Shown here one piece after another: positions 52,573 to 61,135 of a DNA stretch of 64,000 nt. The stretch spans positions 29,653-93,652 of the forward strand of contig JABHFS010000121.1 in the NCBI GenBank assembly GCA_018672475.1, given 5' to 3'. The DNA is from Gemmatimonadota bacterium (lineage in GTDB: Bacteria > Latescibacterota > UBA2968 > UBA8231). The translations under genes were made by a program, and so were the position numbers. The notes beneath the pieces were generated by a model that searched no databases, was not told where the DNA came from, and worked only from the letters and a program-made list of their open reading frames with translations. How positions within the stretch are numbered: the stretch's first letter is position 1; each line of letters opens with the position of its first letter.

Positions 52573-53544
52573 CTAAGCCTGCGTCTCCGCGCGATCGGTA
52601 GCCGGCGGCGGCTCAACAGAAAGCGCAGAAATCTCCGCACGCATTTCCGCCGACATCTCAAAATCGAGCGCGGCCAGCGAAGGTGCCAACTGATCGAGAT
52701 TGCGCCCGCCAATGATCGGTGCCGTTATACCCGGGTGCCCCATAACCCAGGCAACCGCCAGCATCGCCGGATGCACGCCCTTATCGGCGGCATACTGCAC
52801 GAAATTATCGGCGACCTCATAATGAACCGGTTTGGCATAGCGCTTGATATAGTTGTCCTGCTGTAACAACCGCCCGCCCGTTGGCCGCTTGTCCACCCCG
52901 TATTTACCCGTCAGTAAACCACCGCCCAACGGGCTATACGAAATCACGCCCAAGCCTTCAGACTGGGCCAGCGGCAAAATCTCCACCTCCACCTGGCGCT
53001 TGGCCAAATTGTACATCGGCTGGATGCACTCAAAGCGCGCCAACCCTTCGCGGGCGCAATGGCCCAAGGCTTTGGCGATCTGCCAGGCCGCCCAATTGCT
53101 CACCGCCGGGTAAAGGATCTTACCGGCCTGCACCAGGTCGTCTAGCGCGCTGAGTGTCTCCTCAATCGGCGTGTCGTCGTCGAAGTTGTGCACAAAATAG
53201 AGCTCCAGCCGATCCGTCTGCAGCCTTTTGAGACTAGCCTCGACTTGCTGCACGATATGCCGCCGGGAAAGCCCGCGATCATTGACACCATCGCCCATCG
53301 CACCGCAAACCTTGGAAGTGATCACTAGTTCATCGCGCTCGCCTTTGATCAACTTGCCCAGAATTTCCTCCGAACGCCCTCTGGAATACACATTGGCCGT
53401 ATCGAAAAAGTTGATCCCCAATTCCCTGATCCGGCGATACATCCGCTCAGAAGTCACCTCGTCGGCATCGCCGCCAAAAGCCATCGTGCCATAACATATC
53501 TCGGATACTTTCACACCCGTACGACCCAGTATCTTATAATTCAT
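52573..53544 (-). CDS. Aldo/keto reductase
   Basis: A 323-residue NADPH-dependent aldo/keto reductase of normal length. The catalytic tetrad is visible: Asp and Tyr in FFDTANVYSRGRSEEILG, Lys in LVITSKVCGAMGDGV and His in LYFVHNFDDDT; GLGVISYSPLGGGLLTGKYG is the conserved C-terminal coenzyme region. It reduces an aldehyde or ketone, often a sugar or its derivative. Its ATG overlaps the stop of the Rieske gene (ATGA), so they are co-translated. Confidence 0.93.
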   Translation of the reverse strand: MNYKILGRTGVKVSEICYGTMAFGGDADEVTSERMYRRIRELGINFFDTANVYSRGRSEEILGKLIKGERDELVITSKVCGAMGDGVNDRGLSRRHIVQQVEASLKRLQTDRLELYFVHNFDDDTPIEETLSALDDLVQAGKILYPAVSNWAAWQIAKALGHCAREGLARFECIQPMYNLAKRQVEVEILPLAQSEGLGVISYSPLGGGLLTGKYGVDKRPTGGRLLQQDNYIKRYAKPVHYEVADNFVQYAADKGVHPAMLAVAWVMGHPGITAPIIGGRNLDQLAPSLAALDFEMSAEMRAEISALSVEPPPATDRAETQA

Positions 53545-54020
53545 CTCATACGCTCCTTATCTTGGTCATTTTTAATTCGCCCCCAACTCTTATCGGCAAC
53601 CGCGGTCGACACCGTACCTATCTCGACCGCAACCTGATGCAGATCCTCCTGCGCCTGACCATCGATCAGTTTACCCCGCCAATCAAAGCGGCTAGTATGA
53701 CACGGGCAGCGCACGATACCCAGCTCATCGGGCAGTTCCACCTCACAACCCCAGTGCGTACACTCCGAACTATAGGCCGCGAGAATCTCCTCGCTCACCC
53801 GCACCACGATCACCGGCCAATCCCGCCCCTCCACCTCGACTTTCACCGCCCCACCCACCTTCCGCAAAGCCGCAAAGTCCTCATGTTCCAAATCGACGAC
53901 CACCACCCCATCGGCACCGCCCTGCGCCCACGCTAATGTCCGCGCGGCGAGACTGCCACCCACTGCCGCTTGCGCGAGCCGACAGGCAAAACCGCGCCGA
54001 CTGAGTTTTTCCTTTTTCAT
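53541..54020 (-). CDS. Rieske [2Fe-2S] protein with Tat signal
   Basis: A 159-residue protein with a twin-arginine signal (KEKLSRRGFACRLAQAAVGG), so it is exported folded or anchored to the membrane. The Rieske motifs are C87-T-H89-W-G-C92 and C105-P-C107-H108; C92 and C107 can form the disulfide. It likely transfers electrons in the periplasm. ATG 54020 follows GGGAAAT; an in-frame TTG at 54044 is less likely. The C-terminus carries TAVADKSWGRIK, the same tail motif as the exported repeat protein at 49406. It is coupled to the aldo/keto reductase. Confidence 0.92.
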   Translation of the reverse strand: MKKEKLSRRGFACRLAQAAVGGSLAARTLAWAQGGADGVVVVDLEHEDFAALRKVGGAVKVEVEGRDWPVIVVRVSEEILAAYSSECTHWGCEVELPDELGIVRCPCHTSRFDWRGKLIDGQAQEDLHQVAVEIGTVSTAVADKSWGRIKNDQDKERMR

Positions 54021-54380
54021 ATTTCCCTTTTCGCTCTTCTCCAAATAAGTAAGCCAAGCTAATCAAGCACCCCCCTCCGATCAAGAGCACGACTGGTCCC
54101 TCTTTCCCCATAGAGCTATATTAATCGCCGTTTATGTCCCATAAGTCCCAGCGAAAAATTGAAGAAGTTGCAGAGGCCTGTCCAAGGGTATGCCCGCAGC
54201 GGGTTGCTGTCCCTGGATTTCACCGGATAGTGACATCCAGGACAGACATTGGAGCCAACTAGGGATGGTCGGCCAGCTGTCGAAGACCGCGAACTCTAAG
54301 CGTTCAGCTAGCTGAGCGTGGGTATAGCCTCGCACAGGTCGTCCCCCCGAAGCCCCATACAAAAGGAGCCACTGCATCCA
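54021..54380. other. Spacer between the Rieske gene and the dehydratase operon
   Basis: No gene recognised. An 88-codon minus-strand frame (54132-54398) contains GYTHAQLAERLEFAVFDSW but matches no family I know. This spacer should carry divergent promoters for both flanking operons; AAAAGGAG near 54361 could serve the next gene. Confidence 0.35.
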
Positions 54381-54662
54381 ATGGACACCCGCCACCAACG
54401 CCTACTCTACCTACAAGCCCGCACCCCCAGTCCCCTCTCTGGCATCATCGGCCTAACCTTCATCGAACCGATCAAAGGCTACAAGCCCGAAATCGTCGCC
54501 ACCGACCCGGATTGGCCCTACGAAACCGTACACGACGCCCTCGTAGACGGCTGGCAGATCGTGCAATTCCCACACTTGCAAGCACCCTTCGACGACCGCG
54601 AACTCGACGTGGTCGGCTACGAATTTATCCTGCAGAAAATGGAGGTAGTCGCAGATGAGTGA
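54381..54662 (+). CDS. Small conserved-looking protein of unknown function (93 aa)
   Basis: Starts at ATG 54381 and its stop overlaps the next start by eight bases, so it is coupled to the PhyH gene. Visible parts: LTFIEPIKGYKPEI, PDWPYETVHDALVDGWQIVQ and DRELDVVGYEFILQKME. It is compact and acidic, with no signal or membrane helix. I do not recognise the family. Its position at the head of an operon with a PhyH oxygenase, a beta-propeller and a dehydratase suggests an auxiliary role. Confidence 0.6.
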   Translation: MDTRHQRLLYLQARTPSPLSGIIGLTFIEPIKGYKPEIVATDPDWPYETVHDALVDGWQIVQFPHLQAPFDDRELDVVGYEFILQKMEVVADE

Positions 54663-55437
54663 ACAATACCTGCTCAACGACGCCGAAGTCGCCCGCTTCC
54701 TGGTCACCGGTTACCACCTCGTCGAGCCCGAGCTACCCGTCGGCCTCAATGAAAATATCGCCGACCAACTCGACGCGCTCGCAACAAACCCCGGCGACGC
54801 CATCACCGAAGCCGTGCCCGAACTATGTCAGGTGTTGGAGCATCCCGCCGTCACCGGCGCGCTCTCCAGCCTGCTCGGCCCAGACTACGAAGTACAACCG
54901 CACCGCCACTGGCACTGCAAACAACCCGACTCGCCGCATATGAACTGGCACCAGGACGGCCTCAACAATCGCGACATACTCCTAAACCGCTTCTTAGGCC
55001 TTTACTACCCAACCGATGTCACCCCCAATATGGGGCCGACGATCATCGTGCCCGGCACCCAGTTTCGCAACGCGCCGACCGATCGCATGGCCACCTATAC
55101 CAACATCCGTGGCCAGGTACCGCTGACCGTCAAAGCCGGCACCGTCGCCTTCACCCACTACGACCTCTGGCACGGCACCGCCGCCAACCGTTCAGTGCAC
55201 AAACGCCATATGATCAAGTTTCTCTTTCGTCGCACGCGTGAAAACACCGCCCCCACCTGGAACCACGAGCCAGAAGCCACCAACAAGCCCAACGACTGGA
55301 ACAAAAAAGCCCAAGCCGAAGACGCCAACAATATCCTCAACTTCACCAATCCCATCGGCGTATCGCAGAGCGACCACTATAAAGAGCGCGCCATCCGCCG
55401 CCAGAATTGGGATTTTCTCATGGGAAAGCAGGCCTGA
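54655..55437 (+). CDS. PhyH-family Fe(II)/2-oxoglutarate dioxygenase
   Basis: A 260-residue PhyH oxygenase. The triad is H99-Q-D101 (MNWHQDGLNN) and H173 (YDLWHGTAAN), with 2-oxoglutarate arginine near R184. It aligns with the oxygenase half of the 37421 fusion protein, sharing the PELCQVLEHPAV...SLLGPDYEVQPHRHWH segment. GGAGG precedes the ATG. It is the second gene of a four-gene operon, so its substrate is probably a sugar acid or a derivative handled by the dehydratase at 56153. Confidence 0.92.
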   Translation: MSEQYLLNDAEVARFLVTGYHLVEPELPVGLNENIADQLDALATNPGDAITEAVPELCQVLEHPAVTGALSSLLGPDYEVQPHRHWHCKQPDSPHMNWHQDGLNNRDILLNRFLGLYYPTDVTPNMGPTIIVPGTQFRNAPTDRMATYTNIRGQVPLTVKAGTVAFTHYDLWHGTAANRSVHKRHMIKFLFRRTRENTAPTWNHEPEATNKPNDWNKKAQAEDANNILNFTNPIGVSQSDHYKERAIRRQNWDFLMGKQA

Positions 55438-55438
55438 G

Positions 55439-56119
55439 ATGACCGTGCAAGTCGCCCGCGTCGAAGAGCGTTTTAAAAGCCCCGGTCCACAACCCAACGG
55501 CCTGCATGCCGCCAACGACGGCCTCTGGTATATCGACCAGGCAGACCTCAAAGTCTACAAACTCGACTACAAAACCGGCGCCGTGCTCTTTGAGGCCCAG
55601 ACCGACACCGAGCACTCCAGCGGCATTACCTTCGGCAATGGCTCGATGTGGATCTCCTCGACCTTTCAACTCACCATCGCCGAGCTCGACCCGACCACCG
55701 GCAAGACCATCGCACAACACGAGTCACCCGGCAATGGCGTCGTCGCCTGGGCCGCCGACCAAGAAAACGGCCGCGTCACCGGCGCGCACGGGCTCGAATG
55801 GAAAGACGGCAAGGTCTACGTCGCCGCGCCGCCCTCGCAATTCGTGCACGTAATGGACGCCGCAACCTGGCAGGAAGTACACGCCTTCCGCGCCCCCGGT
55901 CTGCGCGTACACGGCCTAGCCTGGGCCGACGACGGCACCCTCTGGGTCGCCGACACCTCAGCGGGCACGATCAGTCGCCTCGACCCCGAAGACGGCCGCG
56001 TCTGGGAAGTCATCCGCATCGAAGCCCCGGTCGAAGTACACGGCCTGACGATCCACGAAGGCGTGCTCTGGTATTGCGACGCGGCCACCTGCGCCATCGG
56101 CCAATTGTATATAGACTAA
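55439..56119 (+). CDS. SMP-30/NHL-like beta-propeller protein
   Basis: A 226-residue protein made of repeated blades: GLHAANDGLWYIDQ, GNGSMWISST, AHGLEWKDGKVYVAAP, VHGLAWADDGTLWVADT and VHGLTIHEGVLWYCD. It resembles SMP-30/gluconolactonase or streptogramin-lyase-type propellers, which open lactones or eliminate sugar acids. Its ATG lies one base after the PhyH stop (TGAGATG), so it is coupled to it. No signal peptide. Function likely in the same pathway as its neighbours. Confidence 0.82.
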   Translation: MTVQVARVEERFKSPGPQPNGLHAANDGLWYIDQADLKVYKLDYKTGAVLFEAQTDTEHSSGITFGNGSMWISSTFQLTIAELDPTTGKTIAQHESPGNGVVAWAADQENGRVTGAHGLEWKDGKVYVAAPPSQFVHVMDAATWQEVHAFRAPGLRVHGLAWADDGTLWVADTSAGTISRLDPEDGRVWEVIRIEAPVEVHGLTIHEGVLWYCDAATCAIGQLYID

Positions 56120-56152
56120 TTACCCTACAGAACAGAAAGGACTACATATTCC

Positions 56153-57286
56153 ATGAAAATCAGCGAAGTCAAAACCGCCGAAGTCCGCGTCAAAATCGAC
56201 GACAAACGCGGCTATCTATATCACTACGTGCGCATCTACACCGACGAAGGCGTCTACGGCACCGGCGAGGCCAGCCACGTCGACGGTGGTTGGCGCGGTT
56301 CTACCCGCTCGATGGCCGAGCAGATCATCGGCAAGGACCCGCGCGATGTCGACGCCATCTTCGAAGGCATTCGCCGCAGCTACATCTTCCGCGGCGGCAT
56401 GTCAGGTCTGGGCGTCTCGGCGCTGACCGGAATCGAGATCGCACTGTGGGATTTGGCAGGCAAAGCACAAGGCGTACCGGTCTATCGACTCCTCGGCGGC
56501 AAGTTCCGCGACCGGGTTCGCCTCTACGTCGACAGCGCCAAAACCAACTGCAAAGAACGCGCAGAAGAAGCTCGGTCCAAAGGATTCACCGCGATCAAAT
56601 TCGACCTCGACGACGCCAACAACCCGCACAAAGCCGACCGCTGGAACTGGTCGGTCACACCGGGCGAATTGGAAGTCATGGTAGACGAGGCCTTTGAAAT
56701 CCGCGAAGCCGTCGGCGACCACATGGACCTGGCCATTGACCTGCACGGCCGCTATGACGCTACCGCCGGCATGAAGGTCGCGCACGCCTTAGAAGACCTG
56801 AACCTAATGTGGCTGGAAGAGCCGGTGCCGCCGGAAAACATCCAGGCCATCGCCAATATCACTCACTCGACCCGCACGCCAATCTGCGCCGGCGAAAACG
56901 CCTTTTTGCGCTACGGCTTCCGCGAGATGATCGAAAAGCAGGCCGTCGACATCATTATGCCCGACATCTCCAAATGCGGCGGCCTGTCCGAGTGTCGCAA
57001 GATCGCCAATATTGCCGAGACCTACTACATCCCCTTCGCCCCCCATAACAACTCTAGTGCCTTATCTACAGTAGCCGACGCGCACGTCTGCGCCAGCGTG
57101 CCGAACTTCCTCGCCCTGGAGTTCCACCGCTTCCACGACCCGACCTGGAACGACGTCGTGCTCTCCGACGAGCCGGTGATTCAGGACGGCCATGTGGCGA
57201 TGACCGAAAAACCGGGTTTGGGCGTCGAGCTCAACGAAGAATTTTTGCAGAGCCAGTTGGAAGACGGGGAGCCGCTCTGGCAGTAA
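56153..57286 (+). CDS. Sugar-acid dehydratase-type enolase superfamily enzyme
   Basis: A 377-residue protein of the mandelate racemase subgroup. Residues: K149-F-D151 (TAIKFDLDD), D196-L-H198 (AIDLHGR), E222/E223 (WLEEPVPPENI), E248 (ICAGENAF) and H298 (PHNNSS), a pattern resembling galactonate dehydratase (DxH plus a second histidine). It should eliminate water from an aldonate to a 2-keto-3-deoxy acid. It ends a four-gene operon with the small protein, PhyH and the propeller. The aldolase at 47329 could use such a product, but it is not linked. Confidence 0.92.
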   Translation: MKISEVKTAEVRVKIDDKRGYLYHYVRIYTDEGVYGTGEASHVDGGWRGSTRSMAEQIIGKDPRDVDAIFEGIRRSYIFRGGMSGLGVSALTGIEIALWDLAGKAQGVPVYRLLGGKFRDRVRLYVDSAKTNCKERAEEARSKGFTAIKFDLDDANNPHKADRWNWSVTPGELEVMVDEAFEIREAVGDHMDLAIDLHGRYDATAGMKVAHALEDLNLMWLEEPVPPENIQAIANITHSTRTPICAGENAFLRYGFREMIEKQAVDIIMPDISKCGGLSECRKIANIAETYYIPFAPHNNSSALSTVADAHVCASVPNFLALEFHRFHDPTWNDVVLSDEPVIQDGHVAMTEKPGLGVELNEEFLQSQLEDGEPLWQ

Positions 57287-57324
57287 ACTTATAGGTTGTA
57301 GCGCAATGGAAGACGGGAGCCGCT
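57258..57324 (+). repeat. Short duplicated sequence at the end of the dehydratase gene
   Basis: TGGAAGACGGGGAGCCGCTC (57258-57277) at the end of the dehydratase gene recurs as TGGAAGACGGGAGCCGCTC at 57307-57325 in the following spacer, one G shorter. This looks like a duplication of about 49 bases. Confidence 0.55.
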
Positions 57325-57371
57325 CGACATTTTGGTTGAGTGTCAGGGGCGCGTAGCCGCTGCTGATCCGA

Positions 57372-57675
57372 TTAGCGGCGCGAGGTACGTGCTAAAGTCG
57401 CACCGGCATTGATATCAGCACCCTTGGCGACCAGTAATTCTAACACTGACAAGGCGTCTTTCTTGTTGGAGACGACGGCGTGGAAAAGCGATCTGGCCGC
57501 CGATGCCATCGGTGTCGAGCTGACATCGGGCGATGGGGGCGGCACCCTTAAGCCATTCTTCTTCTTCGATGTCGCGGACATCGATCCCGAATTGCCGATA
57601 TCCATTCTCGAACCCTGCGGCAAACTCAGGATCGGTTTTCTTGCGCTGGGAGATATATTTTTCCACGTCACTCAT
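57372..57675 (-). pseudogene. Antitoxin-like/ankyrin gene with frameshift
   Basis: ATG 57675 overlaps the end of the XRE gene and begins MSDVEKYISQRKKTDPEFAA, a start like that of short antitoxin-type proteins. Further on, a different frame reads HAVVSNKKDALSVLELLVAK and GADINAG, a clear ankyrin repeat, ending at 57372. The frame change falls near 57490. Both frames are individually open, so the original gene was probably a small protein with ankyrin repeats, now broken. Confidence 0.5.
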
Positions 57676-57928
57676 TTTGCCTCAACTCAGATTTAAATAC
57701 CTCTAAGTCGCGTTTGATCGCTTTGGGATCGCAAGCGATTACACGCAAGAGCGTTCGGGCCGCCTGATCCGTCGGGTAGCGCCCCTGTTCCCAGTCTCGC
57801 ACCATTGCCAGAGAAAGCTGGAGCGCAGTAGCAAACTCGTGCTGCGTTAAGCGCAAGGCTTTGCGGATCACCTTGGTCTCTGCACGCTTTCCACGATCGT
57901 AGAAAATCACCGAAAAACTACTCTTCAA
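57668..57928 (-). CDS. XRE-family helix-turn-helix regulator
   Basis: An 86-residue DNA-binding protein. The HTH is ALRLTQHEFATALQLSLAMV followed by RDWEQGRYPTDQAARTLLRV, similar to antitoxin/NadS-type regulators. The N-terminal MKSSFSVIFYDRGKR resembles a toxin-partner interface. It overlaps the next minus-strand gene by eight bases. A partner toxin (RelE/HigB) is not found beside it. It likely represses its own promoter. Confidence 0.85.
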   Translation of the reverse strand: MKSSFSVIFYDRGKRAETKVIRKALRLTQHEFATALQLSLAMVRDWEQGRYPTDQAARTLLRVIACDPKAIKRDLEVFKSELRQNE

Positions 57929-58414
57929 ACGGCCCTTATCTTCGCTATTGTCAACGAGTGATAGAAGAGGGCGAGGGCATTGGCACGGGACATCATAATT
58001 ATGCTATAAATTTTTGTTTATATATTACTTAAAACCACAACACCGATCGTGTAAATCAGCGAAATATACGTTTGAGCTAACGAGTTCAACTACTGCATTA
58101 TGGGACTCAAAATAGACCGAGGGGGAATGGGAAACAAAAAAGGGAAACAACCCACATAGTATCTTTTGTCACTAGATGGCGTATGGCCTCGCTATCAGTT
58201 TGCCTGGGCATATCGTTTAACCGAAGGCACGTACTATCGGTAGCACCTCTCGATACCAGCAAGGTAAATTCCACCTATACTGTCGATCCTTTTTTCTTGT
58301 TTTGTCCGTAGTCCAACTCTATATTGTGCCCATCTTCACAAGAAGCGGATGGTCTGTTATATCACTGTTGCGCAATAGATGCCTGCGTATTCAACCAAGC
58401 GTTGGGAGAGACAT
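57929..58414. other. AT-rich spacer
   Basis: About 490 bases with no recognisable gene. The first 250 bases are AT-rich. It should carry the promoter of the XRE gene (minus) and that of the TMEM43-like gene (plus), but no boxes can be placed with confidence. Confidence 0.4.
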
Positions 58415-59653
58415 ATGGCCGATGAAGACGAAGAATATTACGAAGAGTCAGGAGACTCATCTGAGCAGCAAGGTAGTGAGGACTTTGTTGATTCAAACGG
58501 CGATGGCGATTCGTTCACGGAAGTAACGCACCAGTCGTGGGGATCGCGCCTACAGGAGCAGGCAAGCAAGTCCGTAGCAGGCTTTGTGCTCTTCTTGGCT
58601 GCGTTTCCGCTGCTGTTCTGGAACGAGGGGCGCGCTGTAGATGTATCGATGGCGCTTGAGGAGGGTAAAGGGGCTGTAGTTCCAGTGGTAGCCGATGCTC
58701 TCGACACCTCAAACGACGGTAAACTCATCCACTTCTCGGGTGAGGCGACAACCCAAGACGTGGTAACTGATCTGGATTTTGCGATTGAAGCACGTGCGCT
58801 CAAACTCCGGCGCATAACTAAAATGTATCAGTGGGAAGAAGAAAAAGAAGAGCGCAAAGAAAAAGTTAGCGGCGGCGGCGAAAAGACTGTAACGCGATAT
58901 AAGTATAGCAAAGTGTGGTCTGAGCTTCATATTGATTCAGGCTCGTTTAACCGAAAGGGAAGCAGAGGTCGCAGCAATCCGGCGTCAATTCCCTATGAAA
59001 GCGATGAATTTGTCGCCGATAAAATTACCGTAGGTACGTTTCAGCTCTCCTCTTCGTTAATCAAAAAAATAGATGCGTTTGAGGCGCTGCGTCTGCCGGC
59101 TGAAGTGCGTGAAGAGATTGGGGATCGCACAGTGCACCGAACGGGCAATGGGCTCTATATCGGGGCCGATTCTGCCGAACCCGAAATTGGCGACTTGAAG
59201 GTGAGCTTTGAAGTCGTGCCATCGCCGACAGAAGTAAGTGTGGTATCGCGTCAGAAGGGCAATCGTCTGGAGCCCTATCTGAGCAAGACGGGCACGGTTG
59301 AATTGCTGCAGGTAGGGCTAGCTAGTGCGGACCTGATGTTCAATTCAGCGGAGGAAGAGCTTGCATTAGAGACCTGGATCTTGCGCCTGGTGGGCCTGGT
59401 GGCCATGGCAGCAGGGCTTACCATGCTGTTTAAAATTTTGGAGACCGTAATTGATCGGATCCCATTTATCGGCATTCACATGGGCACTGTAGTTGGGGTC
59501 GGTACAACGCTTGTGGCTATTCTAATTGCGTTGCCACTGGCCCTGTTGACCATTGCAATTGCCTGGTTTTTTGCACGGCCGATCCTATCGATTATACTGC
59601 TCGTGCTGGCCGCTGGCGGATTTTTTGCCGCTAAAAAATACGCCAATAAGTAA
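58415..59653 (+). CDS. TMEM43 (LUMA)-family membrane protein
   Basis: A 412-residue protein. A short acidic N-terminus is followed by VTHQSWGSRLQEQASKSVAG, a membrane helix FVLFLAAFPLLFWNEGRAVD and a large domain ending in four C-terminal membrane helices (ILRLVGLVAMAAGLTMLF, VVGVGTTLVAILIALPLAL and others). FWNEGR and the EEG that follows are hallmarks of TMEM43. Function in bacteria is unknown. ATG 58415 has GGGAG seven bases upstream. A strong hairpin follows the stop. Codon use appears less GC-biased than in the first 57 kb. Confidence 0.85.
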   Translation: MADEDEEYYEESGDSSEQQGSEDFVDSNGDGDSFTEVTHQSWGSRLQEQASKSVAGFVLFLAAFPLLFWNEGRAVDVSMALEEGKGAVVPVVADALDTSNDGKLIHFSGEATTQDVVTDLDFAIEARALKLRRITKMYQWEEEKEERKEKVSGGGEKTVTRYKYSKVWSELHIDSGSFNRKGSRGRSNPASIPYESDEFVADKITVGTFQLSSSLIKKIDAFEALRLPAEVREEIGDRTVHRTGNGLYIGADSAEPEIGDLKVSFEVVPSPTEVSVVSRQKGNRLEPYLSKTGTVELLQVGLASADLMFNSAEEELALETWILRLVGLVAMAAGLTMLFKILETVIDRIPFIGIHMGTVVGVGTTLVAILIALPLALLTIAIAWFFARPILSIILLVLAAGGFFAAKKYANK

Positions 59654-59671
59654 ACGTTAGAGGATCAGTAA

Positions 59672-59705
59672 AGTCCCAGCGGTCGAGTTGTAGGCCGCTG
59701 GGACT
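59672..59705 (+). terminator. 11-bp hairpin after the TMEM43 gene
   Basis: AGTCCCAGCGG (59672-59682) pairs perfectly with CCGCTGGGACT (59695-59705), beginning 19 bases after the stop. No U-tract follows, so termination would be inefficient or need a factor. Confidence 0.5.
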
Positions 59706-59776
59706 CTGCTGTTCTATCTGCATATTCATCGTTGGCTGAACGGATTTAATTAGATTACGAATTCATATGCTTTGGA

Positions 59777-59884
59777 GTGCGCGAACGCGTCGTCTGGATG
59801 ACGCTTGATCGCCCCGATATGCTCAATGCTATGCCGCCACCGATATATGCTGCGAGAAAAATAATTCGAAGGATGCCTTATTAG
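59777..59884 (+). pseudogene. Enoyl-CoA hydratase N-terminal remnant
   Basis: The frame reads VRERVVWMTLDRPDMLNAMP and then PPIYAARKIIRRMPY before a stop. V.W.TLxRPxxLNAM is the usual first beta-strand motif of crotonase-superfamily proteins; the rest is missing. It lies between the TMEM43-like and FG-GAP genes. Confidence 0.5.
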
Positions 59885-59947
59885 ATACTTGGGAAATTCT
59901 CAACCGATACTCCCCGGACACTTGCCCTGAACCCCAAAAGAGCTTCG

Positions 59948-61135
59948 ATGATAAACACTCGATCGTACTTCAGGATACTCCTACTGCTCGTGGTCTGTGT
60001 TGTATCTGGGTGTCGGAATCATGGCATGCGAGAGATATCCTCCCCCAAGGTCTTGAGCTTCACCAGGACCGTTCTACTTGAGGAGACCGCAGAGACATCG
60101 GCGAACGTCAGCATCGGCGACATGAATGGAGATGGACATCTTGACCTGCTCCTCGTGAAAGGGCGCCATTGGCCTCTGCACAACCTAATCCTTCTTGGTG
60201 ATGGTAGCGGTGCGCTTCTCCCGTCCAGACCCTTGTCTGCCAACCCGGATCGTTCCTACTCAGGGCTCCTCGTCGATATTGACCGGGACAACGACCTTGA
60301 TATCGTCGTAAGCAACGATGCTCCCGACACGAACCGAGTCTACTTGAACAACGGGACCGGGTCTTACTCGATGGGGTCTGCGGTGGGCCGTGCCGAATGG
60401 CCAACTCGGCACATCAAAGTTGTTGACATGGACAACGATGGCCTCCCGGACATTGTCTTCGCCAACAGGACCGGGAACCATAGACCAAATGCTCTAAAGG
60501 AAACGGGACACAACTTTATCTGCTTCAACAAGGGCGCCGGTCAATTCGTTGACGACTGTCTCGCATTCTCCGGCGAGTCAGCGACTACTGTCACGCCGGC
60601 GGATTTCGATGGCGACGGGGTTCTTGATCTCGCAGTTCCCCATCGGGATGGCGGACAGAGCTATATCTATCTGCAAGGTCCACTCTCCTCATTTGGCCAT
60701 CGCATACCTTTTGGACTTGCAGACGCTGCCATTCGCACGGCCGAAACCGCTGATTTGGATGGAGACGGGATTCTTGATCTTGTAGTGATCGATCCGTCCA
60801 CTGGTTCATTCGTGTTGTGGGGCCAGCCAAGCATAACTTTTGAGGCGCCCAAGCGCCTCGGTTCGGAAGGCATCGCGCCCTATGCAGTAGCGCTTGCTGA
60901 TGTCAATGAAGATGGGAGGACTGATGTGATCGTAGGTCACGTGAATGCCCGGCCAGTAGTCTTCTTCAGCGGCTACGGGCGTACGTTTGCGCCAGTAGAG
61001 TTCGGTGACGACCAAGGAAAAGCGTACGGATTCGCGGTCGGTGATGTGGATGAGGACGGCTTTAATGATATAGCGATGGCGCGCTCCGGTGCACCAAACG
61101 TGCTCTACTTTGGTCGACCAAGTTCTGAACGGTAA
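59948..61135 (+). CDS. FG-GAP/VCBS-repeat lipoprotein
   Basis: A 395-residue protein. The N-terminus ILLLLVVCVVSGC is a lipoprotein signal (lipid on Cys22). The body has about seven FG-GAP repeats with calcium motifs such as DMNGDGHLDLLL, DIDRDNDLDIVV, DMDNDGLPDIVF, DFDGDGVLDLAV, DLDGDGILDLVV, DVNEDGRTDVIV and DVDEDGFNDIAM, forming an integrin-like beta-propeller, probably outside the cell. It likely binds other proteins or glycans. The gene follows the crotonase remnant and is not obviously in an operon. Confidence 0.9.
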   Translation: MINTRSYFRILLLLVVCVVSGCRNHGMREISSPKVLSFTRTVLLEETAETSANVSIGDMNGDGHLDLLLVKGRHWPLHNLILLGDGSGALLPSRPLSANPDRSYSGLLVDIDRDNDLDIVVSNDAPDTNRVYLNNGTGSYSMGSAVGRAEWPTRHIKVVDMDNDGLPDIVFANRTGNHRPNALKETGHNFICFNKGAGQFVDDCLAFSGESATTVTPADFDGDGVLDLAVPHRDGGQSYIYLQGPLSSFGHRIPFGLADAAIRTAETADLDGDGILDLVVIDPSTGSFVLWGQPSITFEAPKRLGSEGIAPYAVALADVNEDGRTDVIVGHVNARPVVFFSGYGRTFAPVEFGDDQGKAYGFAVGDVDEDGFNDIAMARSGAPNVLYFGRPSSER

